Below are positions 9,517 through 18,007 of a DNA stretch of 64,000 nucleotides, one piece after another; the first letter of the stretch is position 1, and every line of letters starts with the position of its first letter. The notes beneath the pieces are model-generated. The model was not told the origin of the DNA, made no database searches, and was given only the letters and a program-made list of their open reading frames with translations. Origin of the DNA: WHSW01 sp963846165 (GTDB lineage: Bacteria > Actinomycetota > Thermoleophilia > Solirubrobacterales > 70-9); the NCBI GenBank assembly GCA_963846165.1, contig CAWJUU010000005.1, positions 1 to 64,000 on the forward strand, read 5' to 3'. The translations under genes and the position numbers were made by a program.

Positions 9517-10422
9517 GTGCGATGGACTTCACGCTGTGCCGGCGCGGCCGTTCTCGCCGCCATTTCGGTCACCGGCCTCGCGGGCTGCGGAGTCGTGCCG
9601 GGCTCGGGCGGGCCGGCGCCCACGGAGCCCGGAATCCCCGGCTTCGACGCGGTCAAGCCCACGGAGCGCGCGGCGATCCCACGCAGCATTGCTATGGGCG
9701 CGAGCGGTCAGGGGATGGAGCGCGTTTACGTCATGCGCCGCGCGGATGAGGTCCGGCGTCAGCCGCTGGTCATCTTCTTCCACGGGTACGGCACGGAGAC
9801 GGTTGCGAGCGAGGAGCCCTGGATGACCCACCTGGCCCGGCGGGCGACCGTGGCGTGGCCGGTCTACAATGAGCCGCCCTTCGACGCGCGGCGAGGCGGG
9901 GAGAAGATGTTCCCCGCAGCCGCTCGAGGCTTGCGCATGACGATCCGCCGGTTGCGCGCCTACAAACTGATCAGACCGCACGACGTGGTCGTCGCCGGGT
10001 ACTCGCTGGGCGGCTCCCTCGCTCGCGACTACGCGGTCGCTGCTCTGCGCTCCGGGCTCCCCGTGCCCCGCGCGCTCTACGCCGTGTTCCCCGGACGTGG
10101 CCTCTGCGACGAGCCGACACGTCTGCCGCCGCAGCCGGGCGAGTTCGAGGCCGGGACTTGGATCCTCGTGCTCGCCAGCAACAACGACCTCCTCGCCGGA
10201 ACCTGTGGTGGGCGGGAGATCGTTCGAGAGGCGGTCGAGGTGCCCGATTCGCGGAAGCAGCTGCGCCTGATCCGCGACTTCGAGGTCGGGGATCACTTCG
10301 CTCCGACGCGCTCCAGCCGGAAGGAGAAGAAGACCTTCTGGCAGCCGCTCGACCGCATCGTGGCCGACGGGCCGCCCCCCGGGGCGGCAAGCGCACCCGT
10401 GCAACGCCATGAGACCAGCTGA
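9517..10422 (+). CDS. Secreted lipoprotein with alpha/beta-hydrolase fold
   Basis: 301 residues from GTG 9517. The N-terminus has a short basic start, a hydrophobic core and a lipobox VTGLAGC, so it is probably an acylated extracytoplasmic protein. The mature part has the hydrolase strand VIFFHGYGTET, the nucleophile elbow AGYSLGGSLA and a late His (GDHFAP). The catalytic acid is not assigned. It sits between ccr and the KASIII gene with 11 and 12 base gaps, so it belongs to the same transcript. It may act on an ester or thioester product of the cluster at the cell surface. The substrate is unknown. Confidence 0.75.
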   Translation: MRWTSRCAGAAVLAAISVTGLAGCGVVPGSGGPAPTEPGIPGFDAVKPTERAAIPRSIAMGASGQGMERVYVMRRADEVRRQPLVIFFHGYGTETVASEEPWMTHLARRATVAWPVYNEPPFDARRGGEKMFPAAARGLRMTIRRLRAYKLIRPHDVVVAGYSLGGSLARDYAVAALRSGLPVPRALYAVFPGRGLCDEPTRLPPQPGEFEAGTWILVLASNNDLLAGTCGGREIVREAVEVPDSRKQLRLIRDFEVGDHFAPTRSSRKEKKTFWQPLDRIVADGPPPGAASAPVQRHETS

Positions 10423-10434
10423 GGAGGTGGGTCG

Positions 10435-11433
10435 GTGACTCACGTAGATGTCGAGGACAAGCCCACCGGCACGAAGTCCGGACGTGTCCTTCGGGGAGCA
10501 GCGATCGACTCCGTCGGGGCCGCGCTCCCGGACCGGGTGGTGACGAGCGCCGAGATCGCCGAACTGCTCGGCGTGGACGAGCACTGGGTGGTCAAGCGCA
10601 CCGGCGTGCGGGAACGTCGCTGGGCCCTGCCTGAGGAGACGATGGCCGACCTCGTCGAGATCGCGGCTCGCCAGGCACTCGATCGAGCGGGGCTCGCACC
10701 CGCCGACTTGGATCTCGTACTGGTCGCGACGGAGAGCTACGACGACATGCTCCCGGGCTGCTCGCCGGTGATCGCTAGCCGGCTCGGGGCGGAGCTCGCC
10801 GGCTCTGCGGACGTTCACGCGGCGTGCACCGGTCTGCTTACAGCGATGGATCTCGCTGCCGCGCAGATCGAGACCGGGCGAGTGGACAACGCTCTCGTGA
10901 TCGGCGCCGAGATGGTGAGCAAGTTCCTCGATCTCTCCGACCCGATGACCGTGCCGCTGATGTCCGACGGGGCCGGGGCCATGGTGCTCTCGGCGCGCGA
11001 GGGACCCGGGAGGATCGGTCCCGCGGTGTTCCGCGCGGACGGGGAGCGCTGGGACCTGGCCTACGTTCCACGTACGGACTACCGGTTTCGCATGGCCGGC
11101 GGCGATACGTTCAAGTTCGCCGTGCAGTCCCTCGTGGACATCACCCGCGAGGTGCTCGACAAAGCCGGCCTCGGCCTCGACGACGTCGACGTCTTCGCCT
11201 ACCACCAGGCCAATGGGCGCATCCTGCGGTCCGTGGGTGCGCATCTGCAGCTGGATCCAGAGAAGGTGCTCAGCGTCGTCGAGTGGATCGGCAACCCGTC
11301 GGCGGCCTCGATCCCGATCGCCCTCGATGACGCGCTCAGCAGAGGCCGCCTCAGGGACGGGGACTGCGTCTTGATGGCGGCGATCGGTGGCGGCGCGATC
11401 TGGGGGGCCTGCCTCGTTGAATGGGGGGGCTGA
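10435..11433 (+). CDS. 3-oxoacyl-ACP synthase III (FabH-like KASIII)
   Basis: 332 residues from GTG 10435, with a strong AGGAGGTG ribosome site at 10422-10429. All three catalytic residues are visible: Cys ~131 (VHAACTGLL), His ~257 (AYHQANGRIL) and Asn ~287 (WIGNPSAASIPIAL, with Pro where FabH usually has Thr). The early KRTGVRERRW segment is typical. KASIII enzymes start chains by condensing an acyl-CoA with malonyl-ACP. Some relatives transfer acyl groups or close rings instead. Co-occurrence with fabD and ccr suggests condensation with an unusual starter or an alkylmalonyl extender. The downstream gene starts 7 bases after its stop. Confidence 0.88.
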   Translation: MTHVDVEDKPTGTKSGRVLRGAAIDSVGAALPDRVVTSAEIAELLGVDEHWVVKRTGVRERRWALPEETMADLVEIAARQALDRAGLAPADLDLVLVATESYDDMLPGCSPVIASRLGAELAGSADVHAACTGLLTAMDLAAAQIETGRVDNALVIGAEMVSKFLDLSDPMTVPLMSDGAGAMVLSAREGPGRIGPAVFRADGERWDLAYVPRTDYRFRMAGGDTFKFAVQSLVDITREVLDKAGLGLDDVDVFAYHQANGRILRSVGAHLQLDPEKVLSVVEWIGNPSAASIPIALDDALSRGRLRDGDCVLMAAIGGGAIWGACLVEWGG

Positions 11434-11439
11434 CGGCCG

Positions 11440-12561
11440 GTGCGCTCCGTCGACCGTCGCGACGGTCTCGTCAACGCACCGCAGCGGACGGGCGATGACG
11501 TGCCCCGCTACTTCGTCGCCCGTCCCGGGTGCCGGCCGGTGGAGTGGGCTCCGCGCCAGCCGACCGAGGTGGTCGGCCATGACATGGCCTACTGGGGTCG
11601 CGTCCTCGAGGAGATGGAGCGCTCGCTAGAGGACCGCGACCTGACATTCCACCTAGTTTGGCCCCACGCACGCGGCATTCCGCCCGAAACCCCTCGCGCG
11701 GTCGCGGTCGGCGTCGCGACGGAGTCCTGGCGCGTACTGGCTCGGTCGTCACATCGCGTCCGCGCCACATTCCAGGCGGGCGGACCCGCGCCCAGGGTCG
11801 CGGGATCGATACGCGCCCCGCTGGTCCCCGCGCTGACCGCACTCGCAGTCCGAGCCCGGGCCCGAGCTCACACGCTGCCGCGCGTTGCGGGTCGGCTGAC
11901 CGCGCGCCTGCGCGGGGCCCCGCGCGAGGCCCACCCGGTCTTCGCGGTGCCGCTCGGCTGCCACAGCGTCACGGACTTGCCCGTGACGCCGATCGCCGAG
12001 CGGCCGATCGCGCTGTCGTTCGCGGGCAGCGTGAGGCACTGGGAAGGGTGGTGGGGCAGGTTCACGGCAAGGATGGGCGCGCCCAAGGTGCGGTCCCGCC
12101 AGGAGATGCTTCGAGCCGCGAACGCGCTGAAGCACGCCCACCCCAACCTGCGGGTGGAGATCCGCACGACCGACGGCTTCATGGACTTCGGCCCAGCCGC
12201 GGACACGTCCTACGACGAAACCAGCCGGACCTACTGGGACCTGTTGATGAACACGAAGATCTGCCTGGTGCCGTCCGGGACCTTCAAGGAGACCTTCCGA
12301 CACTTCGAGGCACTGCGGGCCGGTTGCGCGATCGTTACCGACGCCGCGCTGGACGGCTGGTACGGGCGCGGTGCGCCGTTCATCAAGCTGCGGTCCTGGG
12401 AGGATCTCGAGGGCGCCATCCGGCCCCTACTCGACGACGAGGCGGAGCTGGAGCGTCACCATCGCGCCGCCCTCGAGTGGTGGAGCACGCGATGCTCGGA
12501 GCGGGTCGTCGGCAAGTTCATCGCGGCCCGGCTGAACGAGCTTGCTGATGCGAGAAGCTGA
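11440..12561 (+). CDS. Exostosin/GT47-like glycosyltransferase
   Basis: 373 residues from GTG 11440. The C-terminal half carries the exostosin-type signature: YWDLLMNTKICLVPSG then FRHFEALRAGCAIVTD (residues ~265-310). This resembles the nucleotide-sugar domain of exostosin and RXYLT1-like families. The middle has ALSFAGSVRHWEG, a strand-loop often seen before the donor domain. No signal peptide or membrane segment is evident, so it is probably cytoplasmic. It is the last of a tight fabD-ccr-lipoprotein-KASIII-GT series, suggesting that a glycan and an acyl group meet in the product. Acceptor and donor are unknown. Confidence 0.72.
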   Translation: MRSVDRRDGLVNAPQRTGDDVPRYFVARPGCRPVEWAPRQPTEVVGHDMAYWGRVLEEMERSLEDRDLTFHLVWPHARGIPPETPRAVAVGVATESWRVLARSSHRVRATFQAGGPAPRVAGSIRAPLVPALTALAVRARARAHTLPRVAGRLTARLRGAPREAHPVFAVPLGCHSVTDLPVTPIAERPIALSFAGSVRHWEGWWGRFTARMGAPKVRSRQEMLRAANALKHAHPNLRVEIRTTDGFMDFGPAADTSYDETSRTYWDLLMNTKICLVPSGTFKETFRHFEALRAGCAIVTDAALDGWYGRGAPFIKLRSWEDLEGAIRPLLDDEAELERHHRAALEWWSTRCSERVVGKFIAARLNELADARS

Positions 12562-12594
12562 AAGGCGCCGGGCCCTTGCGCGCGACGTCGTCAA

Positions 12595-12641
12595 GGGACT
12601 AGAGTCCCGGTTCTTAGCCGATGCCGAACGCCTGCGCAGGC
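12595..12641. repeat. Two short perfect palindromes in the 12562-12699 intergenic gap
   Basis: GGGACT-AG-AGTCCC at 12595-12608 and GCCTGCGCAGGC at 12630-12641 lie upstream of the propeller gene and downstream of the GT47-like gene. They could be operator half-sites or the remains of a terminator. No T-run follows either one. Such short palindromes also occur by chance at this base composition, so function is not claimed. Confidence 0.3.
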
Positions 12642-12699
12642 ATTTAGCAGATGCTCGGCTTTGCGGCTGGCGCGCGTCGAGGCAAGGAGGTCGTGGGTA

Positions 12700-14369
12700 G
12701 TGACTCAATGGAGGACGGGGTCACGGTGGAGGACGGGGTCACGGTGGATGCAGTTGCTCGTCCGTACGGGCGTTGTTCTCGCCGCCACGGCCGTAGCGGC
12801 GTTGGCGGCGACGAGCGGCGCGCTGGCGGCGACCGGCGCTCTCGGTTACCAAGAGTGCATCAGCGGCGACACCGCCCTCGGCCCCTCCGGCTCGAACGCC
12901 TGTGCCGAGATCCCGAGCGCGACCCCGGCAGGCGAGAACTCCGGCCTCCACCGCCCCGCCTCGGCGGCCGTGAGCCCGGACGGCAACTCGCTCTACGTGG
13001 TTCCGCTGCCGACGCTAGCCTGGCCAGCTTCGTCCGCGATCCGGCCACCGGCGCCCTGAGCTATCAGGGCTGCATCACCGGCAGCGCCGCCAACGGTCCC
13101 TCCGGCACCGGCGCCTGCGCCGAGGTCCCGAGCGCGACGCCGGTTGGCGAGAACTCCGGTCTCTTCGGACCCGTCTCGGTGACCTCGAGCGCGGACGGCA
13201 ACTCGGTCTATACGGCGTCCGCCAGCGATGCCGCCGTGGCCCGCTTCGACCGCGACCCGGCCACCGGCGCCCTGAGCTACCAGGGCTGCATCACCGGCAG
13301 CGCCGCCGTCGGCCCCTCCGGAACCGGCGCCTGCGCCGAAATCCCGAGCGCGACCTCGTTCGGCGCCAACTCCGGCCTCTTCGGCCCCGTCTCGGTGGCC
13401 GTCAGCGCCGACGGCAACTCGGTCTACGCGGCCTCGGCCGGCGATACCGCGGTGGTCCGCTTCGACCGCGATCCGGGCACTGGCGCCCTGAGCTATCAGG
13501 GCTGCATCACCGGCAGCGCCGACAGCGGTCCCTCCGGCACCGGCGCCTGCGCCGAAATCCCGAGCGCGACCTCGTTCGGCGCCAACTCCGGCCTCTTCGG
13601 CCCCGTCTCGGTGGCCGTCAGCGCCGACGGCAACTCGGTCTACGCGGCCTCGGCCGGCGATACCGCGGTGGTCCGCTTCGACCGCGATCCGGGCACTGGC
13701 GCCCTGAGCTATCAGGGCTGCATCACCGGCAGCGCCGACAGCGGTCCCTCCGGCACCGGCGCCTGCGCCGAGATCCCGAGCGCGACCTCGCTCGGCGCCA
13801 ACTCCGGCCTCTTCGGCCACGTCTCGGTGGCAGTGAGCGCCGACGGCAACTCGCTCTACAGCGCCTCGCTGCTCGATGCCGCCGTGGCCCACTTCGACCG
13901 CGATCCGGCCACCGGCGCCCTGAGCTACCAGGGCTGCATCACCGGCAGCACCACCAACGGTCCCTCCGGCACCGACGCCTGCGCCGAGATCCCGAGCGCG
14001 ACCTCGTTCGGCGCCAACTCCGGCCTCTTCGGCCACGTTTCGATGGCGTTGAGCGCCGACGGGAACTCGCTCTACCTCACCTCGCTGCTCGATGACGCCG
14101 TGGCCCGCTTCGACCGCGAGCCTCAGACGACGATCACCTCGGCCCCTGCACGCAGCGTGCAACGGCAAAGAGCGACCTTCAGATTCAGGTCGAGCGAACC
14201 GCGCTCGACCTTCGAGTGCAAGCTCAAGCGAAGGCATTTCAGGCCCTGCGCCTCACCGAAGACCTACAGGCACCTGAAGCTCGGTCGGCAGGTCTTCAGG
14301 GTCAGGGCCACCGACAGATCGAAGAACACCGATTCCACGCCGGCCAAGCGTCGCTGGAGAATCCGATAA
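12700..14369 (+). CDS. Secreted repeat beta-propeller protein, one frameshift
   Basis: The start is GTG 12700, with AAGGAGG at 12684-12690 nine bases upstream; ATG 12748 is an alternative. Signal peptide: hydrophobic core VVLAATAVAALAATSGALA. The body is about six 72-residue repeats of the form SADGNSVY...FDRDP.TGALSYQGCITG...GPSGTGACAEIPSAT, a lactonase-like propeller blade with paired cysteines. The C-terminal ~80 residues form the FxFxSsep-STFECKL-..CASPKTY..L..GRQVFRVRATD domain common in secreted Thermoleophilia proteins. Around 13003-13008 one base is missing; adding it joins the signal-peptide frame to the repeats (557 codons). Role unknown; likely extracellular or wall-bound. Confidence 0.8.
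13324..13771 (+). repeat. Recent 216-bp tandem duplication inside the propeller gene
   Basis: Bases 13324-13555 read the same as 13540-13771, a 216-bp (72-codon) period with no mismatch that I can see. The flanking blades differ at many positions. The repeat keeps the reading frame and adds exactly one propeller blade. Confidence 0.85.
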
Positions 14370-14467
14370 GGCGGCCGCCCGAGCCCGGCATCACCCATCG
14401 CGCCGCCCTGGAGTCGCTGACTGCTCTGTCTTGCACCCAACCACTAGGTCGTGGGAGGATTCCGGAC

Positions 14468-15394
14468 ATGTCAGGCCCCTTGCGCGCCTCATATCAGCGG
14501 CTCCGAACCACACGGGCGGCGCGGTGGGTCAGCCGGACGTTCTTTCAGCGCCCTGATGCCGGCGCCGCCCTGTGGACGATGGTCGCATCGGAGGATCGTC
14601 CCCACGTTGACGTACTCCGGATGGGAGCTTGTGAGTTCCAGGAGATGAACGGGTGCCATACGGTTACGGCGCCCATCGGTTATCCCAAATACATGGCGGA
14701 CGCGCTCGCCGGCAAGGGGGTGGGGCTCGGGTTCCAAAACATCTTCGTCTGGAACCTCGAGGACTGGCCCAGCGAGCACACGTTGGTCAAGCGCCGCCAG
14801 CGCATGGACGGCCGCGCACCGGACGTCGTGCTGCTCCAAGTTGGCGGCTGGGTCGCGATGAGGCACTTCCTCGGGTTCAACCACCGGATCGTCGCCCTCC
14901 GCGAGAACTTCAGCCGCTGGGTGGGCCCGCTGATTTGGCCGGTTTACCCGATCATCGTTTTCTTTCTCCGCCGCTATGGCCGGGGGATGCCCGAGCAAGG
15001 CCCGGGAGCACTCGAGGAGTTCATCGCCATGTTGCGCCGGCGATGGCCCGACACCAGGATCGTGATCATGGAGCCGTGGGGAAACGGCATGAAAGGCGCC
15101 TTCGACGAGGCGCGCCTGAGGCGGGTGACCGACCTGCTTCGAAACGTCGCCCGCCGCCTCGGCTGTGAATGGATGCCGGCGCCGGACTTCGGACCGGGTC
15201 GCCGCCTCCGTTGCGCGAACGGCTTCAACCTCAACCGAGCTGGGTCAATTCATGCTGGTCAGCAGGAGGCCGCGTGGCTCCTGGACCACGACTGTGTCAG
15301 GCGTCCACCCACCGACCCCGGCGATCCCGGCAGCGGGCGATTGGCCGGGTCGGCGCCTCGTGACCCTGGGGACCGCGTTCAGGGCCGCGCGTGA
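14468..15394 (+). CDS. SGNH/GDSL-hydrolase-like protein
   Basis: 308 residues from ATG 14468. It shows an SGNH-type outline: LRMGACEFQEMNG early, PDVVLLQVGGWVAM for the block-II Gly region, TRIVIMEPWGNGMKG for the strand before block III, and NGFNLNRAGSIHAGQQEAAWLLD where GDSL hydrolases have D-x-x-H. Here Asn and a later His replace the classic pair, so catalysis is uncertain. Residues ~150-170 include a hydrophobic stretch (GPLIWPVYPIIVFFL) that could be a membrane segment. The stop overlaps the SDR start (GTGA at 15391-15394), so the two are translationally coupled. An esterase or acyl-transfer role on a glycan is possible but unproven. Confidence 0.6.
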   Translation: MSGPLRASYQRLRTTRAARWVSRTFFQRPDAGAALWTMVASEDRPHVDVLRMGACEFQEMNGCHTVTAPIGYPKYMADALAGKGVGLGFQNIFVWNLEDWPSEHTLVKRRQRMDGRAPDVVLLQVGGWVAMRHFLGFNHRIVALRENFSRWVGPLIWPVYPIIVFFLRRYGRGMPEQGPGALEEFIAMLRRRWPDTRIVIMEPWGNGMKGAFDEARLRRVTDLLRNVARRLGCEWMPAPDFGPGRRLRCANGFNLNRAGSIHAGQQEAAWLLDHDCVRRPPTDPGDPGSGRLAGSAPRDPGDRVQGRA

Positions 15395-16155
15395 GGGAGG
15401 ACGCTCGGGACCCCAGGGCCCGAGGCAGCGCCCTCGTCACCGGCGCCTCGAGAGGAATTGGGGCTGCAATCGCCCACGCTCTCGCCGAGGCCGGCTGGGA
15501 CGTCGGCGTCAACTACCGGGTCGACAGCGACGGTGCCGAGGCGGTGGTCGGGTCAATCGAGGCAGCAGGTGCGCGAGCCCTCGCCCTGCAGGCCGACGTC
15601 GCTGAACCGGAGGCAGTTGACGCTGCTTTCGCGGCGCTCGAGGCGGCCTACGGCCCAGTCTTGGTGCTCGTCAACAACGCCGGGACGGGCACCGTGGGGC
15701 TGCTGGCGGACTCCGAACTGACCGACTGGAGGCAGGTAATCGAGACCAACCTCACCGCCGCCTACATCACGATGCGGCGGGCGCTGCTGCCGATGATCCG
15801 TGCCCGGTTCGGGCGGGTCGTCAGCATCATCTCGGCTTCCGCCACGCGCGCGATCCCGGGGCAATCGAGCTACACGGCGAGCAAGGCCGGCATCGAGGGT
15901 CTGACCCGTGCGGCCGCCATCGAGGTCGCGCGGCGAGGGGTGACCGTGAACGCCGTGGCCCCTGGCTGGATCGACACGGGCCTGGCCCGACAATCCGACC
16001 TGATGAACACGAAGTTGATCCCGGCCCGGCGTATGGGCACGCCCGACGAGGTTGCCAGATGTGTGCGATTTCTCGCCGACCCGGAGTCGGGCTACATCAC
16101 GGGCGCAACCCTCTACGTGGATGGAGGCGTCTCTGCCTCGCTCGGTGCCGGCTGA
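15391..16155 (+). CDS. FabG-like short-chain dehydrogenase/reductase
   Basis: 254 residues, GTG start overlapping the preceding stop. Classical SDR motifs: cofactor loop TGASRGIG (~17-24), NNAG (~95-98), catalytic Ser ~148 (IISAS), Tyr ~161 and Lys ~165 (SSYTASKAG), and VNAVAPGWIDTGLA after the active site. NADPH-dependent reduction of a 3-oxoacyl-ACP or another ketone is the likely reaction. With fabD, ccr and KASIII upstream it would supply the ketoreduction step of a small acyl pathway. The dehydratase and ACP are not in the window. SDRs are functionally broad, so substrate assignment rests on context only. Confidence 0.85.
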   Translation: MREDARDPRARGSALVTGASRGIGAAIAHALAEAGWDVGVNYRVDSDGAEAVVGSIEAAGARALALQADVAEPEAVDAAFAALEAAYGPVLVLVNNAGTGTVGLLADSELTDWRQVIETNLTAAYITMRRALLPMIRARFGRVVSIISASATRAIPGQSSYTASKAGIEGLTRAAAIEVARRGVTVNAVAPGWIDTGLARQSDLMNTKLIPARRMGTPDEVARCVRFLADPESGYITGATLYVDGGVSASLGAG

Positions 16156-16216
16156 CTGCCTCGGCTCAGCTTGTAGTGCACAGCCGCCGGCGGCCGGCGC
16201 CTGAGCGGCGCCCCAG

Positions 16217-16257
16217 CGGGCCCGACAGGATTCGAACCTGTGACCTTCGGTTCGTAG
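16217..16257 (-). repeat. 3' half of a tRNA-Arg(ACG), attachment-site-like scar, copy 1
   Basis: Read on the - strand this holds the anticodon loop ..CTACGAA, the 3' stem, a complete T-arm with GGTTCGAATCC and the 3' acceptor strand CGGGCCCG, but no D-arm or 5' acceptor half. It matches 18753-18794 over 41-42 bases with one base missing in the loop. A 3' tRNA half left beside unrelated sequence is the usual footprint of tyrosine-recombinase integration into a tRNA gene. Confidence 0.7.
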
Positions 16258-16267
16258 CCCGGAGGCC

Positions 16268-16623
16268 CTACGGCGACTTCGCGGGCTCTGCGGCGCGGGC
16301 GAGGCCACAGCGCTTGCCGCGCTTCCTGACGAGCTTTCTGCGCGCAGCTTGGCGATCAGCGCGTACACATGCTTGGGGGACGCCCCGATCGAGCTCGCGA
16401 TGTCGTTCGCGCGAGCACCGGAGTTCTTCTCGAGGTGGGCAAGCACCTGCTGTCGGCGCTCACCTGGCTTCGCGCGATTGGTCTTGGAGGTCGACGCGCG
16501 CTGCTGGGGTCGGCGCCGATCCCGCCGCTTTCCAGTGAGCTCGGCGAGGGCTGCCTCGAGGCGCCGTTTCTCAGAGTCGATTTCGGCGATTCGTTCGCGG
16601 ATCACGCCGTGGACGTCTGCCAT
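16268..16623 (-). CDS. Small coiled-coil plus winged-helix/HTH DNA-binding protein, one frameshift
   Basis: ATG 16623 follows AAGGAG five bases upstream. The N-terminal ~35 residues form an amphipathic helix (VIRERIAEIDSEKRRLEAAL), then a basic linker and a helix-turn-helix region: RRQQVLAHLEKNSGARANDI and GASPKHVYALIAKLRA. At TTT 16335-16337 one base is missing. With it the tail reads EKLVRKRGKRCGLARAAEPA and stops at 16268, 118 residues in all. Similar short proteins are widespread in soil actinobacteria and are presumed nucleoid or regulatory. The stop lies just 11 bases from the tRNA-Arg fragment, so the gene abuts the scar. Confidence 0.65.
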
Positions 16624-16838
16624 CGACTCTCCTTTTTCTCGTCGACGTGGAATTCCAGGGTCTCCGAGACCCGGCCCGTTCCTTTGCCTCCGCGAGGCGC
16701 AGTCGACGGGAGGCAGTCCGTCCGTCGGCGTCCCTTCATGGCGCCGCTAGCCGTGCACCACAGGCACCGACAGGGCGCTAAACGCGGCCGACGGGTTGCG
16801 GGAGCCCACCGCGGAGACGGGCCCCCGCGAGCATCAAC

Positions 16839-17219
16839 TCAGACTTCGGCCCTCTCGTCTTCGCCGTACACGATTATCCCGTGGACGACATACACGCACA
16901 GGACGAACATGGCGAGCGACCACCAAGGGAAAGCCCCGCCAATCGATAGCAGGGCCCCGATCGCGCCGAGGCTGCCGCCGACGATGCCGATCACCCGGCC
17001 GTAGGCGTTGCCGGCCATCAGTGAGACCCCTCCGGTGATCTGAATCACCCCGAGGATGATCAGGACCCAACCCAGGGTGTTGAGGTTGCTGAGGATGAAC
17101 CTCGTGTCGTTGACGAAGATGCTCGCATCGTCCAGGGCACCGATGCCGTAGATGACGTTGAGCGTTCCCAAGATCAGCAGCATGGCTGCTGCGAACTGAA
17201 CGCGGCCCGAGCCTCTCAA
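16839..17219 (-). CDS. DUF7144-like four-helix membrane protein
   Basis: 126 residues from TTG 17219, selected because AAGGAG (17226-17231 on the complement) lies six bases upstream, while the longer frame to 17300 starts with non-membrane sequence. Four hydrophobic segments follow: VQFAAAMLLILGTLNVIYGI, LGWVLIILGVIQITGGVSLM, VIGIVGGSLGAIGALLSIG and WWSLAMFVLCVYVVHGIIVY. The protein ends in GEDERAEV. Proteins of this type are common in actinobacteria and have no known biochemical function. The 3' flank has GCGGG...CCCGC arms that may form a terminator without a U-run. A decayed duplicate of this gene end lies at 17865-17945. Confidence 0.7.
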   Translation of the reverse strand: MRGSGRVQFAAAMLLILGTLNVIYGIGALDDASIFVNDTRFILSNLNTLGWVLIILGVIQITGGVSLMAGNAYGRVIGIVGGSLGAIGALLSIGGAFPWWSLAMFVLCVYVVHGIIVYGEDERAEV

Positions 17220-17490
17220 TTGGAACTCCTTCCCGCTTCGGCCACTACTCCGCGACCGGGATCTCGCTGAGCACAAGTGTGTCGGCTCCCTCGGCGGCAA
17301 CGCGCAGACGACTCTCCTTGTCTGCTCAAGTAGAGCCCGAAACCGAGCTCTGTCTACTCAGGGCCGGGCGCATACGGCTTCAGACGCGGGTCCCTCAGAC
17401 GCGTCACACACGCGAGATCACCGCATGTCTGGCAAGAAATTGGACCCCATTTGGACCCCGCCGGGATCCCGAGCTCGACCTCAGAACGTC

Positions 17491-17516
17491 GGAACCGGCT
17501 TTAACAAGCCGGTTCC
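17491..17516. repeat. Perfect 11-bp inverted repeat with 4-nt loop
   Basis: GGAACCGGCTT-TAAC-AAGCCGGTTCC. It stands in a non-coding stretch between the DUF7144 gene and the recombinase tail. No T-run follows on either strand, so it is not a standard terminator. It may be a recombinase or transposase end, or a transcript-stability hairpin. Confidence 0.6.
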
Positions 17517-17578
17517 GGGGAGTCGGGGCGAAGGGTGAAAAAGCCGCGACACGGCGCTTGACCAAACGCCTTGCGTGA

Positions 17579-17740
17579 CTACCCGCTACCAGCTGCGCTA
17601 CCGGTTTCGAGCGTTTCGAGCTCAAACGCGGCCAGTAGCCGACGGCGCGCCGCGTCCTTTGAAGGATGGCCATACCGCGACATCACGAGCGCCCCTCCGT
17701 CCTCATGGCCGAGTTGAACGGACACCGGCGGTGGATGTCG
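17579..17740 (-). pseudogene. C-terminal remnant of a tyrosine recombinase (integrase)
   Basis: On the - strand ~50 codons read QLGHEDGGALVMSRYGHPSK then DAARRRLLAAFELETLETG and a stop at 17579. LGH followed by a catalytic R-Y-G-H/T-Y-x-H style Tyr ~12 residues later is the active-site end of phage-type integrases. Upstream of ~17740 the frame has no integrase signal: the HxLRH box and the arm-binding and core domains are missing. It is therefore a fragment, lying between the two tRNA-Arg 3' scars, and fits a decayed integrative element. Confidence 0.65.
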
Positions 17741-17864
17741 AATCCGGCGTTTACGATGGTCATCGAGGGACCTCCCGTCTTGCTCCATTACTTGCGAGTG
17801 CAGCGTCACCCGCTGAGCGGACGGAGGTCCCTTAGTTCATGCCATCTATGAGCCCTGAGGCCGG

Positions 17865-17945
17865 ACGCCGACGGGTCGCGGAAGCCCACGACAAACGTGG
17901 GGCCCCGCGATCGTCAGCTCAGGCATCGGCCCGCTCGTCCGCGGG
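17865..17945 (-). pseudogene. Decayed duplicate of the DUF7144 gene 3' end
   Basis: The stretch resembles 16788-16865 (about three quarters identical by eye). It covers the last eight codons (ADERADA-stop against GEDERAEV-stop) and the downstream hairpin region with GACGGGT-GCGG-AGCCCAC and CCCCGCGA. The rest of the gene is absent. Confidence 0.45.
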
Positions 17946-18007
17946 ACCCGCTTGGCGGTCCGATGCTCACCTCCATCGCCTTTCCGTTCACTTACGCTCG
18001 GCGGGTG

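Noticed and set aside
12546..12561. 16-base direct repeat GATGCGAGAAGCTGAA at 12546 and 18736
   Set aside because: A match of this length is expected by chance among GC-biased 64 kb, and the flanks do not extend the identity.
13324..13771. CRISPR-like spacing of repeats
   Set aside because: Repeats are 216-bp coding units in frame, with no short repeats alternating with unique spacers. No CRISPR array or cas gene was seen in the window.
12993..14237. 414-codon open frame on the - strand across the propeller repeats
   Set aside because: It is the mirror of the GC-rich repeats on the + strand, with Gly/Ala/Arg-rich low-complexity translation and no ribosome site.
15553..16267. Extension of the HTH gene through the tRNA fragment and antisense to the SDR gene
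   Set aside because: Correcting one missing base at 16335-16337 gives a sensible basic tail and a stop at 16268; the extension only reflects lack of stops in GC-rich antisense DNA.
17577..17600. GGTAGCGCAGCTGGTAGCGGG on the - strand looks like a tRNA D-arm
   Set aside because: It codes the last residues of the recombinase fragment and no anticodon or T-arm follows, so a tRNA remnant cannot be supported.
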